From NCBI RefSeq assembly GCF_001517625.2, contig NZ_LN999828.1:698303-762302 (forward strand): a DNA stretch of 64,000 bases. Direction: 5' to 3'. This document shows, piece by piece, positions 1 to 8,673 of the stretch. The notes beneath the pieces are model-generated. The model was not told the DNA's origin, made no database searches, and saw only the letters and a list, made by a program, of their open reading frames with translations. Position 1 is the first letter of the stretch; each line of letters starts with the position of its first letter. Source of the DNA: Clostridium sp. AT4 (lineage in GTDB: Bacteria; Bacillota; Clostridia; Lachnospirales; Lachnospiraceae). Made by a program: the position numbers and the translations under genes.

Positions 1-654
1 TATGAGCTGGCAAATGTATACCGTCCCAAGGCCCTTCCTTTAACCGAGCTTCCCGATGAGCGGATGCAGTTTACTCTGGGTATGTATGGAAGCGGAGATT
101 TCTTTGATATGAAGGGCGTGGTAGAGGAATTCTTCGACAAGGTGGGAATGGACAAGAAGGTTCATTACGATCCAAAGGGCGACCATCCTTACCTGCATCC
201 GGGCAGAAAGGCAGATATCGTTTATGAGGGCCGCACCGTGGGCTTCTTGGGTGAGATCCATCCGGAGGTGGCTGAAAATTATAAGATCGGCGACAGAGCC
301 TATGTAGCAGTTATTGATATGCCCGCAATGACAGAGTTTACCACCTTTGACCGGAAGTACACCGGAATTGCCAAATTCCCGGCTGTTACCAGAGATATCA
401 GTATGGTTGTTCCAAAGGCAGTTTTGGTAGGGCAGATCGAGGATGTGATCAGCCAGAGAGGCGGAAAGATCTTAGAGAGCTGCAAGCTGTTCGATATTTA
501 TGAGGGAGCACAGGTACTGGAAGGTCATAAGTCCGTGGCATACTCCATTACTTTCAGAGCTAAGGATCACACTCTGGAAGAGAAGGAAGTCACAGCGGTG
601 ATGAATAAGATCTTAAATGGCCTTAAGGATCTTGGAATTGAGCTGAGGGCGTAA
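1..654 (+). CDS. pheT: Phenylalanyl-tRNA synthetase beta subunit, 3' part
   Basis: The frame is open from base 1 and the gene enters from outside the window; about 217 residues remain. The last roughly 100 residues (from KYTGIAKFPAVTRDIS to the end) form the FDX-ACB anticodon-binding domain that closes bacterial PheT. The preceding part, with GDFFDMKGVVEEFFDKVG and HPGRKADIVYEGRTVGFLGEIHPEV, matches the core just before it. The full protein pairs with PheS to charge tRNA-Phe in the cytosol. A good terminator follows 24 bp after the stop, so this is the operon end. The family call is firm. Confidence 0.95.
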   Translation, partial: YELANVYRPKALPLTELPDERMQFTLGMYGSGDFFDMKGVVEEFFDKVGMDKKVHYDPKGDHPYLHPGRKADIVYEGRTVGFLGEIHPEVAENYKIGDRAYVAVIDMPAMTEFTTFDRKYTGIAKFPAVTRDISMVVPKAVLVGQIEDVISQRGGKILESCKLFDIYEGAQVLEGHKSVAYSITFRAKDHTLEEKEVTAVMNKILNGLKDLGIELRA

Positions 655-677
655 AGCAAATAGAAGATTTTTTAAGA

Positions 678-708
678 GGGCAGAGCTGTTTTGGCTTTGC
701 CCTTTTTT
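678..708 (+). terminator. Rho-independent terminator of pheT
   Basis: GGGCAGAGC pairs with GCTTTGCCC (one G-U pair) around a short T-rich loop, directly followed by six T residues. It lies 24 bp after the pheT stop. Confidence 0.85.
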
Positions 709-728
709 AACTGAAAGGGAGAATGTGT

Positions 729-1391
729 ATGGATGGTAAAAGCAGAAGCTATATGAGGGCTGTATGTGCAGTTCTGGCAGCAGGACTTTTGACGGCGGGC
801 TGTGGAAAAGAAGAAACAGCGGCAGCGGAAACAGCGGAGATAGCAGTCCCGGAAGCCGCAAAAAGAGCAGAGGGTTCGGAAACTACCGCATCTGCAGAGT
901 TTTTTTCAGAGTTTAAAAATACGATGTTTATATTTTCAAGCGGTGCAGGTGCATGGAGGACGGAGCTTCAGATCCGGGAAGACGGCAGCTTTTCGGGACG
1001 ATTTGAGGATGCCAATATGGGAGAAATCGGAGAAGAGAATCCGCAGGGAACCATATATGAGTCTGTGTTCACAGGCCGTCTTGGATCTCCTGTCCGGCTG
1101 GATGAAAACAGCTATCAGGTGGACATTTTGGAGATGGAATATGAAAATCCATTGTAAACAGAGGAAATTATGTTGTTGTGAATTCAGTCCATTCTTATGG
1201 CTTTGTGGGAGAGGATCTGGCAGTTCGGATGAGGGAGAGGGTAGCGGGATTGGATCCAAGACAAGGAAACGGATGCAGATGAGGCCGGAAAGGAGTTTGA
1301 AGGAGGAAGTATGCAGCTCATGGCATACAGTTTAAAGGCAATGGAGATTACCAGAGAGAGGGTCTATGAGTTGATGGAGCTGTTGGATTGA
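729..1391 (+). pseudogene. Frameshifted lipoprotein gene
   Basis: ATG at 729 has AAAGGGA eight bases upstream; the in-frame ATG at 723 is too close to that site. The protein opens with a short signal peptide and the lipobox LTAGC, so the product would be a lipid-anchored surface protein. The first frame stops at 1157 (after residues MEYENPL). Similar-looking coding continues in the +1 frame (NYVVVNSVHSYGFVGEDLAV) and then in a third frame (DEAGKEFEGGSMQLMAYSLKAMEIT...), ending with TGA at 1389-1391. I read this as one ancestral gene broken by at least two indels. Function is unknown. A truncated 143-residue lipoprotein could still be made. Confidence 0.6.
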
Positions 1392-1488
1392 TGGCTTGCA
1401 ATGTTAATTACGGAGCATGGAAGATAATAAAGGCTAAAAAGCGGCAAAAAATCTGTTAAAAAATGGCGCAAAAAAGTTAAAAAAGTCG

Positions 1489-1517
1489 TTGACAAATCCG
1501 CTGCTATCCGATATAAT
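1489..1517 (+). promoter_or_regulatory. Consensus promoter for tRNA-Leu
   Basis: TTGACA (1489-1494), exactly 17 bp, then TATAAT (1512-1517). A perfect housekeeping-sigma promoter placed about 60 bp before the tRNA, as expected for a stable RNA gene. Confidence 0.9.
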
Positions 1518-1575
1518 AGTCTTCGTTGCTGAGACAGCCAGTAAGAATTACTGCTAAACAGCAAAAACAGAAAAT

Positions 1576-1659
1576 GCAGAAGTGGCGGAATTGGCAGACG
1601 CGCACGGTTCAGGTCCGTGTGGTAGTAATACCTTGAGGGTTCGACTCCCTTCTTCTGCA
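1576..1659 (+). tRNA. tRNA-Leu, anticodon CAG
   Basis: Acceptor arms GCAGAAG (1576-1582) and CTTCTGC (1652-1658) pair fully. The anticodon stem CACGG/CCGTG encloses loop TTCAGGT with anticodon CAG, reading CUG. The long variable arm (TGGTAGTAATACCT region) is the class II type expected of leucine tRNA. The T-arm GAGGG-TTCGACT-CCCTT is regular. The discriminator is A and CCA is not encoded. Confidence 0.95.
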
Positions 1660-1668
1660 GGATATGAG

Positions 1669-1697
1669 CAGGAAGTCAGAAAACTGGCTTCCTGTTT
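1669..1697 (+). terminator. Terminator after tRNA-Leu
   Basis: CAGGAAGTCAG and CTGGCTTCCTG form a near-perfect stem with an AAAA loop, followed by TTTT, 10 bp after the tRNA. Confidence 0.85.
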
Positions 1698-1721
1698 TGC
1701 TATGTGATAAATGCAGCAGAC

Positions 1722-1750
1722 ATTTTTTACCCTAAGAGGTAAATTATAAT
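1722..1750 (+). promoter_or_regulatory. Likely sufC promoter with a dyad
   Basis: TATAAT at 1745-1750 has only a weak T-rich -35 region near 1722. The interval between them holds a clean dyad, TTTACC (1726-1731) and GGTAAA (1738-1743), six bases apart. That is a good place for a repressor or activator of the Fe-S operon. No regulator gene sits beside it. The dyad is seen; the role is inference. Confidence 0.4.
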
Positions 1751-1852
1751 AGTAATTTGTCCATAAATAGTATATACTGTAAGTTGTGTGGCCATTTGCC
1801 GCAGATGCGGCTGGCCTTAAAACGGGACGAAAAGAGAGGTAGGAGTGTCATT

Positions 1853-2590
1853 ATGCTTAGATTGGAAAATCTCTCCTTTGAAGTAAATGACGACAAAGGA
1901 GAAAAGGGCATTATCAAGGATATAAGCCTGACAGTAGATGATGGGAAATTTGTGGTGATCACAGGACCCAACGGCGGCGGTAAATCCACCACGGCTAAAC
2001 TGATCATGGGAATCGAGCATCCCACAGGGGGAAAGATCTGGTTTGACGGGGAGGACATTACAGAAAAGAGCATTACAGACCGTGCAAAGATGGGTATCAG
2101 TTTTGCATTCCAGCAGCCGGTTCGCTTTAAGGGAGTTCAGGTGATCGATCTTCTCCGTCTGGCTTCCGGCAAGAAGCTTACCGTGTCCGAGGCCTGTCAG
2201 TATTTATCCGAGGTAGGACTCTGTGCCAAGGATTATATTAACCGTGAGGTCAATGGCAGCCTGTCAGGAGGCGAATTAAAGCGCATTGAGATTGCCACTA
2301 TTCTTGCAAGAGGGGCAAAGCTGTCCGTATTTGACGAGCCTGAGGCGGGAATCGACCTTTGGAGCTTCCAGAACCTGATTCAGGTATTTGAGCGCATGCG
2401 CCAGAATACAAAGGGTTCCATCCTGATCATTTCCCATCAGGAGCGTATTTTAAATATTGCCGATGAGATCGTTGTGATCGCAGACGGAAAAATCGTAAAT
2501 CAGGGTACAAGGGATGAGATCATGCCAAAGATCATGGGAACGGCTTCTGCAGTGGATGCCTGCTCCGGTTTCCTTGATTCCGTGCAGTAA
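1853..2590 (+). CDS. sufC: Fe-S cluster assembly ATPase SufC
   Basis: Start chosen at 1853 because GGTAGGAG lies seven bases upstream and it gives the family's usual 245 residues. Longer in-frame starts exist upstream but would add a non-conserved tail. Walker A (GPNGGGKST), signature (LSGGELKRIEIA) and Walker B (LSVFDEPEAGID) are all intact. This is the soluble ABC-type ATPase that drives the SufB scaffold in building Fe-S clusters in the cytosol. The scaffold gene follows after 14 bp, clearly in the same operon. No SufS, SufU or SufD gene is beside it. Confidence 0.93.
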   Translation: MLRLENLSFEVNDDKGEKGIIKDISLTVDDGKFVVITGPNGGGKSTTAKLIMGIEHPTGGKIWFDGEDITEKSITDRAKMGISFAFQQPVRFKGVQVIDLLRLASGKKLTVSEACQYLSEVGLCAKDYINREVNGSLSGGELKRIEIATILARGAKLSVFDEPEAGIDLWSFQNLIQVFERMRQNTKGSILIISHQERILNIADEIVVIADGKIVNQGTRDEIMPKIMGTASAVDACSGFLDSVQ

Positions 2591-2604
2591 GGGAGGACAT
2601 GAGG

Positions 2605-3522
2605 ATGGATCAGATCGAAGAGAGATTATTAGAGGAAGTGGCTGACCTTCACGGAGTGCCGGAGGGAGCCTACAATATCCGTGCCAACGGCCAGATGGCA
2701 GGAAGAAATACAACCGCCAATATTGACATTACCACAAAGACGGACAAGCCGGGAATTGACATCCGCATTAAGGCGGGTACAAAGCATGAGAGCGTGCATA
2801 TTCCGGTGGTATTAAGCGCCAGCGGCTTAAAGGAAGTGGTTTACAATGACTTCTATATCGGGGATGATGCTGATGTGGTGATCGTGGCAGGCTGCGGCAT
2901 CCACAACTGCGGAGTCCAGGATTCGGAGCATGACGGCATCCACCGCTTCTTTGTAGGTAAAAATGCTAAGGTTAAATACGTAGAAAAGCACTATGGCGAG
3001 GGAGACGGGGAAGGAAAACGTTTGTTAAATCCCGTTTCTGAAGTATATATGGAAGAAAATAGCCTGATGGAAATGGAAATGGTTCAGATCAAGGGCGTAG
3101 ATTCCACCAACCGCACTAACAAGGCCGTACTGGCAGCAGGTGCAAAGCTTCTGGTCCGCGAGCGCCTTTTAACCCATGGAGATCAGGTGGCAGAAAGTAC
3201 CTATGATGTGGAATTAAACGGAGACGGCTCCAGCGCAGACGTGGTTTCACGTTCTGTTGCAAAGGATCACTCAAAACAGATATTCAAGTCCAATCTGATC
3301 GGAAATGCAAAGTGCAGCGGCCATACAGAGTGTGACGCCATTATCATGGACGATGCCAAAATCGTAGCAGTTCCCGGTCTGGTGGCTGATAATATTGATG
3401 CGGCCCTGATCCATGAGGCTGCCATCGGAAAGATCGCAGGCGAGCAGATCGTAAAGCTTATGACTCTGGGACTGACAGAGGCAGAGGCAGAGGCCCAGAT
3501 CGTAAATGGCTTCCTGAAATAA
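2605..3522 (+). CDS. sufB: Short SufB/SufD-type Fe-S scaffold protein
   Basis: ATG 2605 (MDQIEERLL) has GGGAGG at a normal distance; the ATG at 2599 is only two bases from it. The 305-residue product has the SufBD beta-helix core, with IRIKAGTKHESVHIPVVLSA, the Cys/His-rich VAGCGIHNCGVQDSEHDGIH, and the C-terminal HEAAIGKIAGEQI typical of SufB/D C-termini. It is much shorter than classical SufB (about 470-500 residues) and stands alone with SufC. That matches the reduced two-gene SUF-like minimal system known from archaea and some Clostridia. It should act as scaffold in a SufB-SufC complex. A SufD label is possible. The gene ends at a terminator shared with the convergent regulator. Confidence 0.85.
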   Translation: MDQIEERLLEEVADLHGVPEGAYNIRANGQMAGRNTTANIDITTKTDKPGIDIRIKAGTKHESVHIPVVLSASGLKEVVYNDFYIGDDADVVIVAGCGIHNCGVQDSEHDGIHRFFVGKNAKVKYVEKHYGEGDGEGKRLLNPVSEVYMEENSLMEMEMVQIKGVDSTNRTNKAVLAAGAKLLVRERLLTHGDQVAESTYDVELNGDGSSADVVSRSVAKDHSKQIFKSNLIGNAKCSGHTECDAIIMDDAKIVAVPGLVADNIDAALIHEAAIGKIAGEQIVKLMTLGLTEAEAEAQIVNGFLK

Positions 3523-3528
3523 AGAGAA

Positions 3529-3570
3529 AGAGCCGGGGAAGGGATTTAACCCTCCTCCGGTTCTTTTTTT
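3529..3570. terminator. Bidirectional terminator between sufB and the AraC gene
   Basis: AGAGCCGG...AAGGG pairs with CCCTCCTCCGGTTCT around a short loop, followed by seven T on the + strand, with an A-rich stretch on the other side. It overlaps the 3' end of the convergent regulator gene. Confidence 0.75.
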
Positions 3571-4526
3571 AACGCCATCCGGTATTGTCTGGGAGTCTGG
3601 CCAAAGGTCTGCTTAAAAATCCGGTGGAAATAGCTGAAATTTTCATACCCCACAGCCATGCTGATATCCAGCACGGACAGAGCGGTGGAACGCAGGAGAA
3701 AGCAGGCCTGGTTCAGCCGCTTTTTTTGAACCAGCTCTGTGTAGGTGCAGCCGGAGAGACGGCGGATGGCCCGGGACAGCCAGGTTAAGTCGCAGTGAAG
3801 CCGTGCGGCAAGAGAAGTCAGCTCTCCGTCCTTATAGTGCTCCTCCACATACTGGTAGACCTGCATGAGAATTTCCTGCTCAAATGAGGTGCGTCCGGCC
3901 TGAATACGGTCAGTGTAATTTAAAAGCTGCAGAAAGAGAAGCCCCATGGTGATCTGGTTCATAAGCCGTTTATTCTGAAGCTCATGGGAAAGGGTCCAGA
4001 GCAGATTTTCCAGCAGATTCTGGACGGGGAGGATGTCGGAAACCTTAAAATGCAGATAGGACAGGGGAGAGTCTGCAGTCTGGAGACAGCCTACCACAAA
4101 ATCCCTCAGCATACTCTGTTCGGAGCCAAGCATTGCAAGGGTCTGATCAAAAAATTCCGGCAGAATGATGAAATTGACGGCCACATCCTCTTTCCCGGCA
4201 GGAAGGATTTCCTGAGAGGCATGCTGATTTAAAATCAGAAGTTCCCCTCTTTGAAGGATAAGTTCTGTGCCATTTATGATATGAGTGGTAGAACCGGAAC
4301 ACATATAGATCATCTCCACGTAGTTGTGAGTGTGTCTGGGAAAATAGACAAAGCGGGTGTGGGGGCGGAACTGGATCAGCCGCCCCTCTTTGAGCATCTT
4401 TTCGCTGGTGATCACAAAATCAGAGCCTTCTGAATAAAGGGTTCGGTCTATGCCTGTTTTTCCATCAAGGATATCCTGTTCTTCTTCTGTAATATGGCTC
4501 AGTTCCCTCAAAAGCCGTTCATTCAT
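3546..4526 (-). CDS. AraC-family regulator of the rhamnose operon
   Basis: Start at 4526 (MNERLLREL) is set by AGGGGAG seven bases upstream; a longer in-frame extension has no such site. The 326-residue protein has an N-terminal cupin sensor (YFPRHTHNYVEMIYMCSG) and a C-terminal pair of helix-turn-helices ending in the AraC signature (YENFSYFHRIFKQTFGQTPRQYR). Family knowledge plus divergent placement next to rhaB suggests an L-rhamnose-responsive activator like RhaS/RhaR. The ligand is inference. Its own promoter may be TATACT near 4572-4577 on the minus strand, with a poor -35. Confidence 0.85.
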   Translation of the reverse strand: MNERLLRELSHITEEEQDILDGKTGIDRTLYSEGSDFVITSEKMLKEGRLIQFRPHTRFVYFPRHTHNYVEMIYMCSGSTTHIINGTELILQRGELLILNQHASQEILPAGKEDVAVNFIILPEFFDQTLAMLGSEQSMLRDFVVGCLQTADSPLSYLHFKVSDILPVQNLLENLLWTLSHELQNKRLMNQITMGLLFLQLLNYTDRIQAGRTSFEQEILMQVYQYVEEHYKDGELTSLAARLHCDLTWLSRAIRRLSGCTYTELVQKKRLNQACFLLRSTALSVLDISMAVGYENFSYFHRIFKQTFGQTPRQYRMALKKEPEEG

Positions 4527-4697
4527 AAATACTCCCCTTATCTGTCTGCAGAAGGCATTTTTGCTGTTCACAGTATACCACAACTCTGCAAATAAGGACA
4601 GTTTTTTAGCCAAAAACCGTTCTTTTTTTGCCCGCTGCCTTCAGGTACAATAAAGCCATGACAAAACGTGTGGTGAAACGGTAAAAGGAGGAGGGCT
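4527..4697. promoter_or_regulatory. Divergent control region between AraC gene and rhaB
   Basis: This 171-bp gap must hold both promoters. On the + strand TACAAT (4646-4651) is a fair -10 with a non-consensus T-run as -35, as often seen at activator-dependent promoters. AAAGGAGGAGGG at 4684-4695 is the rhaB ribosome site. No clear operator repeat could be picked by eye. Confidence 0.4.
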
Positions 4698-6104
4698 ATG
4701 GAACGCTATTATCTGGCCATAGACATCGGAGCTTCCAGTGGCCGTCATATGCTTGGGCATATAGAGGACGGGAAAATGATCCTGGAGGAAATCTGGCGCT
4801 TTGAAAACGGCATGAAGGACCGGGAAGGAAGCCTGTGCTGGGATCTGGATGCGCTGTTTGAGGAAATCAAGACAGGAATGAAGCGATGTAAGGAACTGGG
4901 AAAGATCCCTGTATCTATGGGAATTGACACCTGGGCCGTGGATTATGTGCTTTTGGATGAAAAGGATCAGGTACTGGGAAAAACCTATGGATACCGTGAC
5001 GGCCGCACTCAGGGAGTGGATGAGGATGTATATAAGATCATTTCGGAAGAAGAGCTTTACAGCCGCACCGGAATCCAGAAGCAGAGCTTTAATACCATTT
5101 ATCAGCTGATGGCAGTAAAGAAAAATAATCCGGAGCACCTGAAGGCGGCAAAAACCTTTTTAATGCTGCCGGACTATTTTCATTTTCTGCTCACAGGACA
5201 GAAATGTTCGGAGTACACCAATGCAACTTCGACTCAGCTGATAAATGCACAGACAAATGACTGGGATTGGGAGCTGATTGGACGCCTGGGATATCCCCAG
5301 GAAATGTTCCTTCCCTTAAGCCAGCCGGGAAGGTTGGTGGGAAGCTTTACAAAAGAAATAGAAGAAGAGGTGGGATTTTCCTGCGAAGTAGTTCTTCCCG
5401 CTACCCACGATACGGGCTCTGCTGTTATGGCAGTGCCTGGTGAGGGCGATAAAAACCTCTATATCAGCTCCGGTACCTGGTCCTTGATGGGAATTGAAAA
5501 TAAAACAGCCATCTGTACCGAAGAGAGCCGGAAACGGAATTTCACCAATGAGGGCGGATATGAATATCGTTACCGTTATCTTAAAAACATTATGGGACTG
5601 TGGATGATCCAGTCTGTGAGAAAGGAACTGGAAAATAAGTATTCTTTTGCAGAGCTGTGCGCCATGGCTTCCAGGCGCAGCGATTTCCCCTCCAGAGTGG
5701 ACGTAAATGATCCGGTATTCTTAGCGCCGGATTCCATGATCCGGGCGATCCGGGAAATGTGTGCAAAGACCGGGCATCCGGTTCCTGAAACACCGGATGA
5801 ACTGGCCGCAGTGGTGTATGAAAGCTTAAGCGACAGCTACAGAGAGACCGCAGAGGAAATCGAAGGCCTTACGGGCAGTCATTATAATACTATCTGTATC
5901 GTGGGCGGTGGTTCCAATGCGGAGTATTTAAACCGCCTGACTGCTAAGAAATCTGGCCGCCGGGTGCTTGCAGGGCCGGGAGAAGCCACGGCCATCGGAA
6001 ATCTGATGGCTCAGATGATTCAAAAAGGAGAATTTGACACCTTAGAACAGGCCCGCAGGTGTGTGGGAACGTCATTTTCCATCCATGAATATATGCCGGA
6101 ATGA
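4698..6104 (+). CDS. rhaB: Rhamnulokinase
   Basis: FGGY-family sugar kinase of 468 residues, the usual length for RhaB. The N-terminal ATPase motif is AIDIGASSGRHMLG. TWAVDYVLLD and DGRTQGVDEDVY follow in the sugar-binding lobe. ATHDTGSAVMAVPG, YISSGTWSLMGIE and GGGSNAEYLNRLTA lie in the second lobe and carry nucleotide and catalytic contacts. It phosphorylates L-rhamnulose to rhamnulose-1-phosphate in the cytosol. First gene of rhaB-rhaA-rhaD-rhaM, all with strong ribosome sites. Confidence 0.96.
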   Translation: MERYYLAIDIGASSGRHMLGHIEDGKMILEEIWRFENGMKDREGSLCWDLDALFEEIKTGMKRCKELGKIPVSMGIDTWAVDYVLLDEKDQVLGKTYGYRDGRTQGVDEDVYKIISEEELYSRTGIQKQSFNTIYQLMAVKKNNPEHLKAAKTFLMLPDYFHFLLTGQKCSEYTNATSTQLINAQTNDWDWELIGRLGYPQEMFLPLSQPGRLVGSFTKEIEEEVGFSCEVVLPATHDTGSAVMAVPGEGDKNLYISSGTWSLMGIENKTAICTEESRKRNFTNEGGYEYRYRYLKNIMGLWMIQSVRKELENKYSFAELCAMASRRSDFPSRVDVNDPVFLAPDSMIRAIREMCAKTGHPVPETPDELAAVVYESLSDSYRETAEEIEGLTGSHYNTICIVGGGSNAEYLNRLTAKKSGRRVLAGPGEATAIGNLMAQMIQKGEFDTLEQARRCVGTSFSIHEYMPE

Positions 6105-6134
6105 TAACCAGAATCAATCGAAAGGAGAATTGTT

Positions 6135-7394
6135 ATGAATCAGACAGAACGCTATGAATCAGCAAAAGAGATGTATAAAAGCCTGGGAATCGACACAGAC
6201 CAGGTGATCCAGACCTTAAAAAACATTCCTGTTTCCCTTCACTGCTGGCAGGGAGATGACGTAAAGGGCTTTGATCAGGACGGCCCCCTAACCGGCGGTA
6301 TCCAGACCACAGGAAACTATCCGGGAAGAGCCAGAACGCCTCAGGAGCTGATGGATGACATGGAGATGGCTATGAGCCTGATGCCGGGCAAAAAGAAATT
6401 AAACCTCCATGCAAGCTATGCCATTTTTGAGGAGGGGGAGAATGCAGACAGGGATCAGCTAGAGCCAAAGTATTTTGCGAAGTGGGTGGAATTTGCCAAA
6501 AAGCACAATATGGGCATTGATTTTAACCCTACCTTCTTCTCCCATGAAAAGGTAAAGGACGGACAGACCTTATCCAGTCCTGATAAGGAAACGAGGGAGT
6601 TCTGGATCCGCCATGGAAAGGCCTGCATCCGTATTTCCCAGTATTTCGCTCAGGAGACAGGAGTTCCATGCGTAATGAATATCTGGACAGGCGACGGCTT
6701 TAAGGATGTGCCTGCAGACCGGATGGGTCCCAGAATGCGCTATAAGGAATCGATTGAGGAGATTTTATCAGAGCCGTACGATCCAGAGCTTGTTAAGCCC
6801 TGTGTAGAGTCCAAGGTATTCGGTATCGGCGTTGAATCTTATACGGCAGGCTCCGCCGAATTTGCCCTTTCCTTTGCAGCAACCCATAAAGGAGTACTGC
6901 CCTTAATGGACAACGGACATTATCACCCTACAGAGATGGTCTCTGACAAGATTCCCGCCCTTCTTTGCTTCTTCCCGGAGATTGCCCTTCACGTGACCCG
7001 TCCGGTGCGCTGGGACAGCGACCATGTGGTGCTTTTTGATGATGAGACAAAGGAAATCGCAAAGGAGATCGTAAGAAATAACGCCTTAGACCGTGTTTAT
7101 ATTGCGCTGGATTACTTTGACGCCAGCATCAACCGTATTTCTGCATGGGCTGTGGGCTTTAGAAGCTTCCAGAAAGCACTGCTGTCCGCACTTCTTACGC
7201 CGGCAGCTCTGTTAAAGGAGCTTCAGGATGAGAACCGCATGACAGAGCTTATGATGATGCAGGAGGAGTTAAAGCTGTATCCATTGGGCGATGTATGGAA
7301 TGAATACTGCCGTCAGTGCGGTGTGGAAAGTGACCAGAGCTGGTTTGAAAAAGTAAAAATATATGAGAAAGACGTACTGTCACAGAGAAAATAA
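6135..7394 (+). CDS. rhaA: L-rhamnose isomerase
   Basis: A 419-residue protein of the family's normal length, starting after GAAAGGAG. Recognised from VSLHCWQGDDVKGFD near the N-terminus, LHASYAIFEE, MGIDFNPTFFSHEKV, WIRHGKACIRI, NIWTGDGFKDVPADR, LMDNGHYHPTEMVSDK and VRWDSDHVVLFDDE, which include the metal-binding acidic and histidine residues. It converts L-rhamnose to L-rhamnulose with a divalent metal. It lies 30 bp after rhaB in the same operon. Confidence 0.97.
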   Translation: MNQTERYESAKEMYKSLGIDTDQVIQTLKNIPVSLHCWQGDDVKGFDQDGPLTGGIQTTGNYPGRARTPQELMDDMEMAMSLMPGKKKLNLHASYAIFEEGENADRDQLEPKYFAKWVEFAKKHNMGIDFNPTFFSHEKVKDGQTLSSPDKETREFWIRHGKACIRISQYFAQETGVPCVMNIWTGDGFKDVPADRMGPRMRYKESIEEILSEPYDPELVKPCVESKVFGIGVESYTAGSAEFALSFAATHKGVLPLMDNGHYHPTEMVSDKIPALLCFFPEIALHVTRPVRWDSDHVVLFDDETKEIAKEIVRNNALDRVYIALDYFDASINRISAWAVGFRSFQKALLSALLTPAALLKELQDENRMTELMMMQEELKLYPLGDVWNEYCRQCGVESDQSWFEKVKIYEKDVLSQRK

Positions 7395-7408
7395 GGAGGA
7401 AATTGAAA

Positions 7409-8233
7409 ATGAGATTTTTAGATGCAGAATTTGTTCAGGGTTTTATCCGCATGGCAAACGACGGCTGGGAGCAGGGATGGCATGAGAGAAATGGAGGAAA
7501 TATATCCTACCGTGTAAAGGATGAGGAAGTAGAGAGCGTAAAGGAAGAATTAGAGCCAAAGGAATGGCGTCCCATCGGAACTACAGTTCCAGCTCTGGGC
7601 GGAGAGTATTTCCTTGTAACAGGCAGCGGAAAGTATCTCAGAAATGTAATTATTAAGCCTGAGGATTCCATCTGCATGATCGAGTTAGATCAGGCAGGAG
7701 AGAATTACCGCATCGTATGGGGGTTAGTAAACGGCGGAAAGCCAACCAGCGAGCTCCCTTCCCACCTGATGAACCATGAAGTAAAGAAAATCGCAACAAA
7801 CGGTGCATACCGGGTAATCTATCATGCCCATACGGTGAATGTGATTGCCCTCACCTTTGTACTGCCTCTGAAAGATGAGGTATTTACAAGAGAGCTCTGG
7901 GAAATGGCAACGGAATGTCCGGTCGTATTCCCTGCCGGTATCGGCGTTGTGCCCTGGATGGTTCCCGGCGGCCGGGATATCGCGGTGGCTACCAGTGAGC
8001 TTATGAAACAGTATGATGTGGCTATTTGGGCGCATCATGGAACCTTTGCCGCAGGCGAGGACTTTGACATCACCTTTGGACTGATGCATACCGTAGAAAA
8101 ATCTGCGGAGATTCTGGTTAAGATGCTGTCCATGCGCCCGGATAAGCTTCAGACCATCACTCCTCAGAATTTCAGGGATCTGGCAAAGGATTTTCATGTA
8201 ACTCTGCCGGAGAAGTTTTTATACGAGAAATAA
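7409..8233 (+). CDS. rhaD: Rhamnulose-1-phosphate aldolase
   Basis: ATG 7409 (MRFLDAEF) has AAGGAGG nine bases upstream; a TTG two codons earlier is less likely. The 274-residue class II zinc aldolase has GWHERNGGNISYRVK and TGSGKYLRNV for phosphate binding. HAHTVNVIAL and AHHGTFAAG supply metal-binding histidines. It splits rhamnulose-1-phosphate into DHAP and L-lactaldehyde. No lactaldehyde-handling enzyme is in the operon itself. Confidence 0.96.
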   Translation: MRFLDAEFVQGFIRMANDGWEQGWHERNGGNISYRVKDEEVESVKEELEPKEWRPIGTTVPALGGEYFLVTGSGKYLRNVIIKPEDSICMIELDQAGENYRIVWGLVNGGKPTSELPSHLMNHEVKKIATNGAYRVIYHAHTVNVIALTFVLPLKDEVFTRELWEMATECPVVFPAGIGVVPWMVPGGRDIAVATSELMKQYDVAIWAHHGTFAAGEDFDITFGLMHTVEKSAEILVKMLSMRPDKLQTITPQNFRDLAKDFHVTLPEKFLYEK

Positions 8234-8246
8234 AGGAGGCATCTGC

Positions 8247-8561
8247 ATGATCCGAAAAGCCTTTAAGATGTTTTTATATCCGGGCATGGAAGAGGAGTAT
8301 GAAAAGCGTCACAACCTGCTTTGGCCGGAAATGAAGGAAATGATCCACGCTCACGGAGGCCATAATTATTCCATCTATTTAGACCGGGAAACCCATGTGC
8401 TTTACGGCTATATTGAAATCGAGGATGAAGCGCTCTGGGCCGCCTCCGTCGATACGCCCATTAACAGAAAATGGTGGGACTTTATGGCGGATATTATGGA
8501 AACAAACGAGGATAACAGTCCTGTAAGCGTTGATCTTGCGCCGGTGTTTCATTTGGATTAG
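8247..8561 (+). CDS. rhaM: L-rhamnose mutarotase
   Basis: A 104-residue small ferredoxin-fold protein starting after AAAGGAGG. It has YEKRHNLLWPEMKEMIHAHGGHNYSI (YxxRHxxxWPE start), HVLYGYIEIED and NRKWWDFMADIM, the hallmarks of RhaM. It equilibrates alpha and beta anomers of L-rhamnose to feed RhaA. Last intact rha gene; the next ORF trace is a scar of something else. Confidence 0.94.
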   Translation: MIRKAFKMFLYPGMEEEYEKRHNLLWPEMKEMIHAHGGHNYSIYLDRETHVLYGYIEIEDEALWAASVDTPINRKWWDFMADIMETNEDNSPVSVDLAPVFHLD

Positions 8562-8652
8562 GGGGAACCGGCAGGAACAGAAAACTGAGGAAGCTGCAAA
8601 GTCCTTAATGGAGCAGTATCAGGAGATTTTAGACGAATTGAAAGCAGAATAA
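8560..8652 (+). pseudogene. C-terminal scar of a probable solute-binding protein
   Basis: Right after rhaM the frame reads NRQEQKTEEAAKSLMEQYQEILDELKAE and stops at 8652, with no start codon or ribosome site. The helix resembles the last residues of extracellular sugar-binding lipoproteins of ABC importers. That would fit an ancestral uptake gene here, since no transporter is now present. Seen: the orphan coding-like tail. Inference: its origin. Confidence 0.35.
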
Positions 8653-8673
8653 GAGATACAAAAGGAGAATGAT

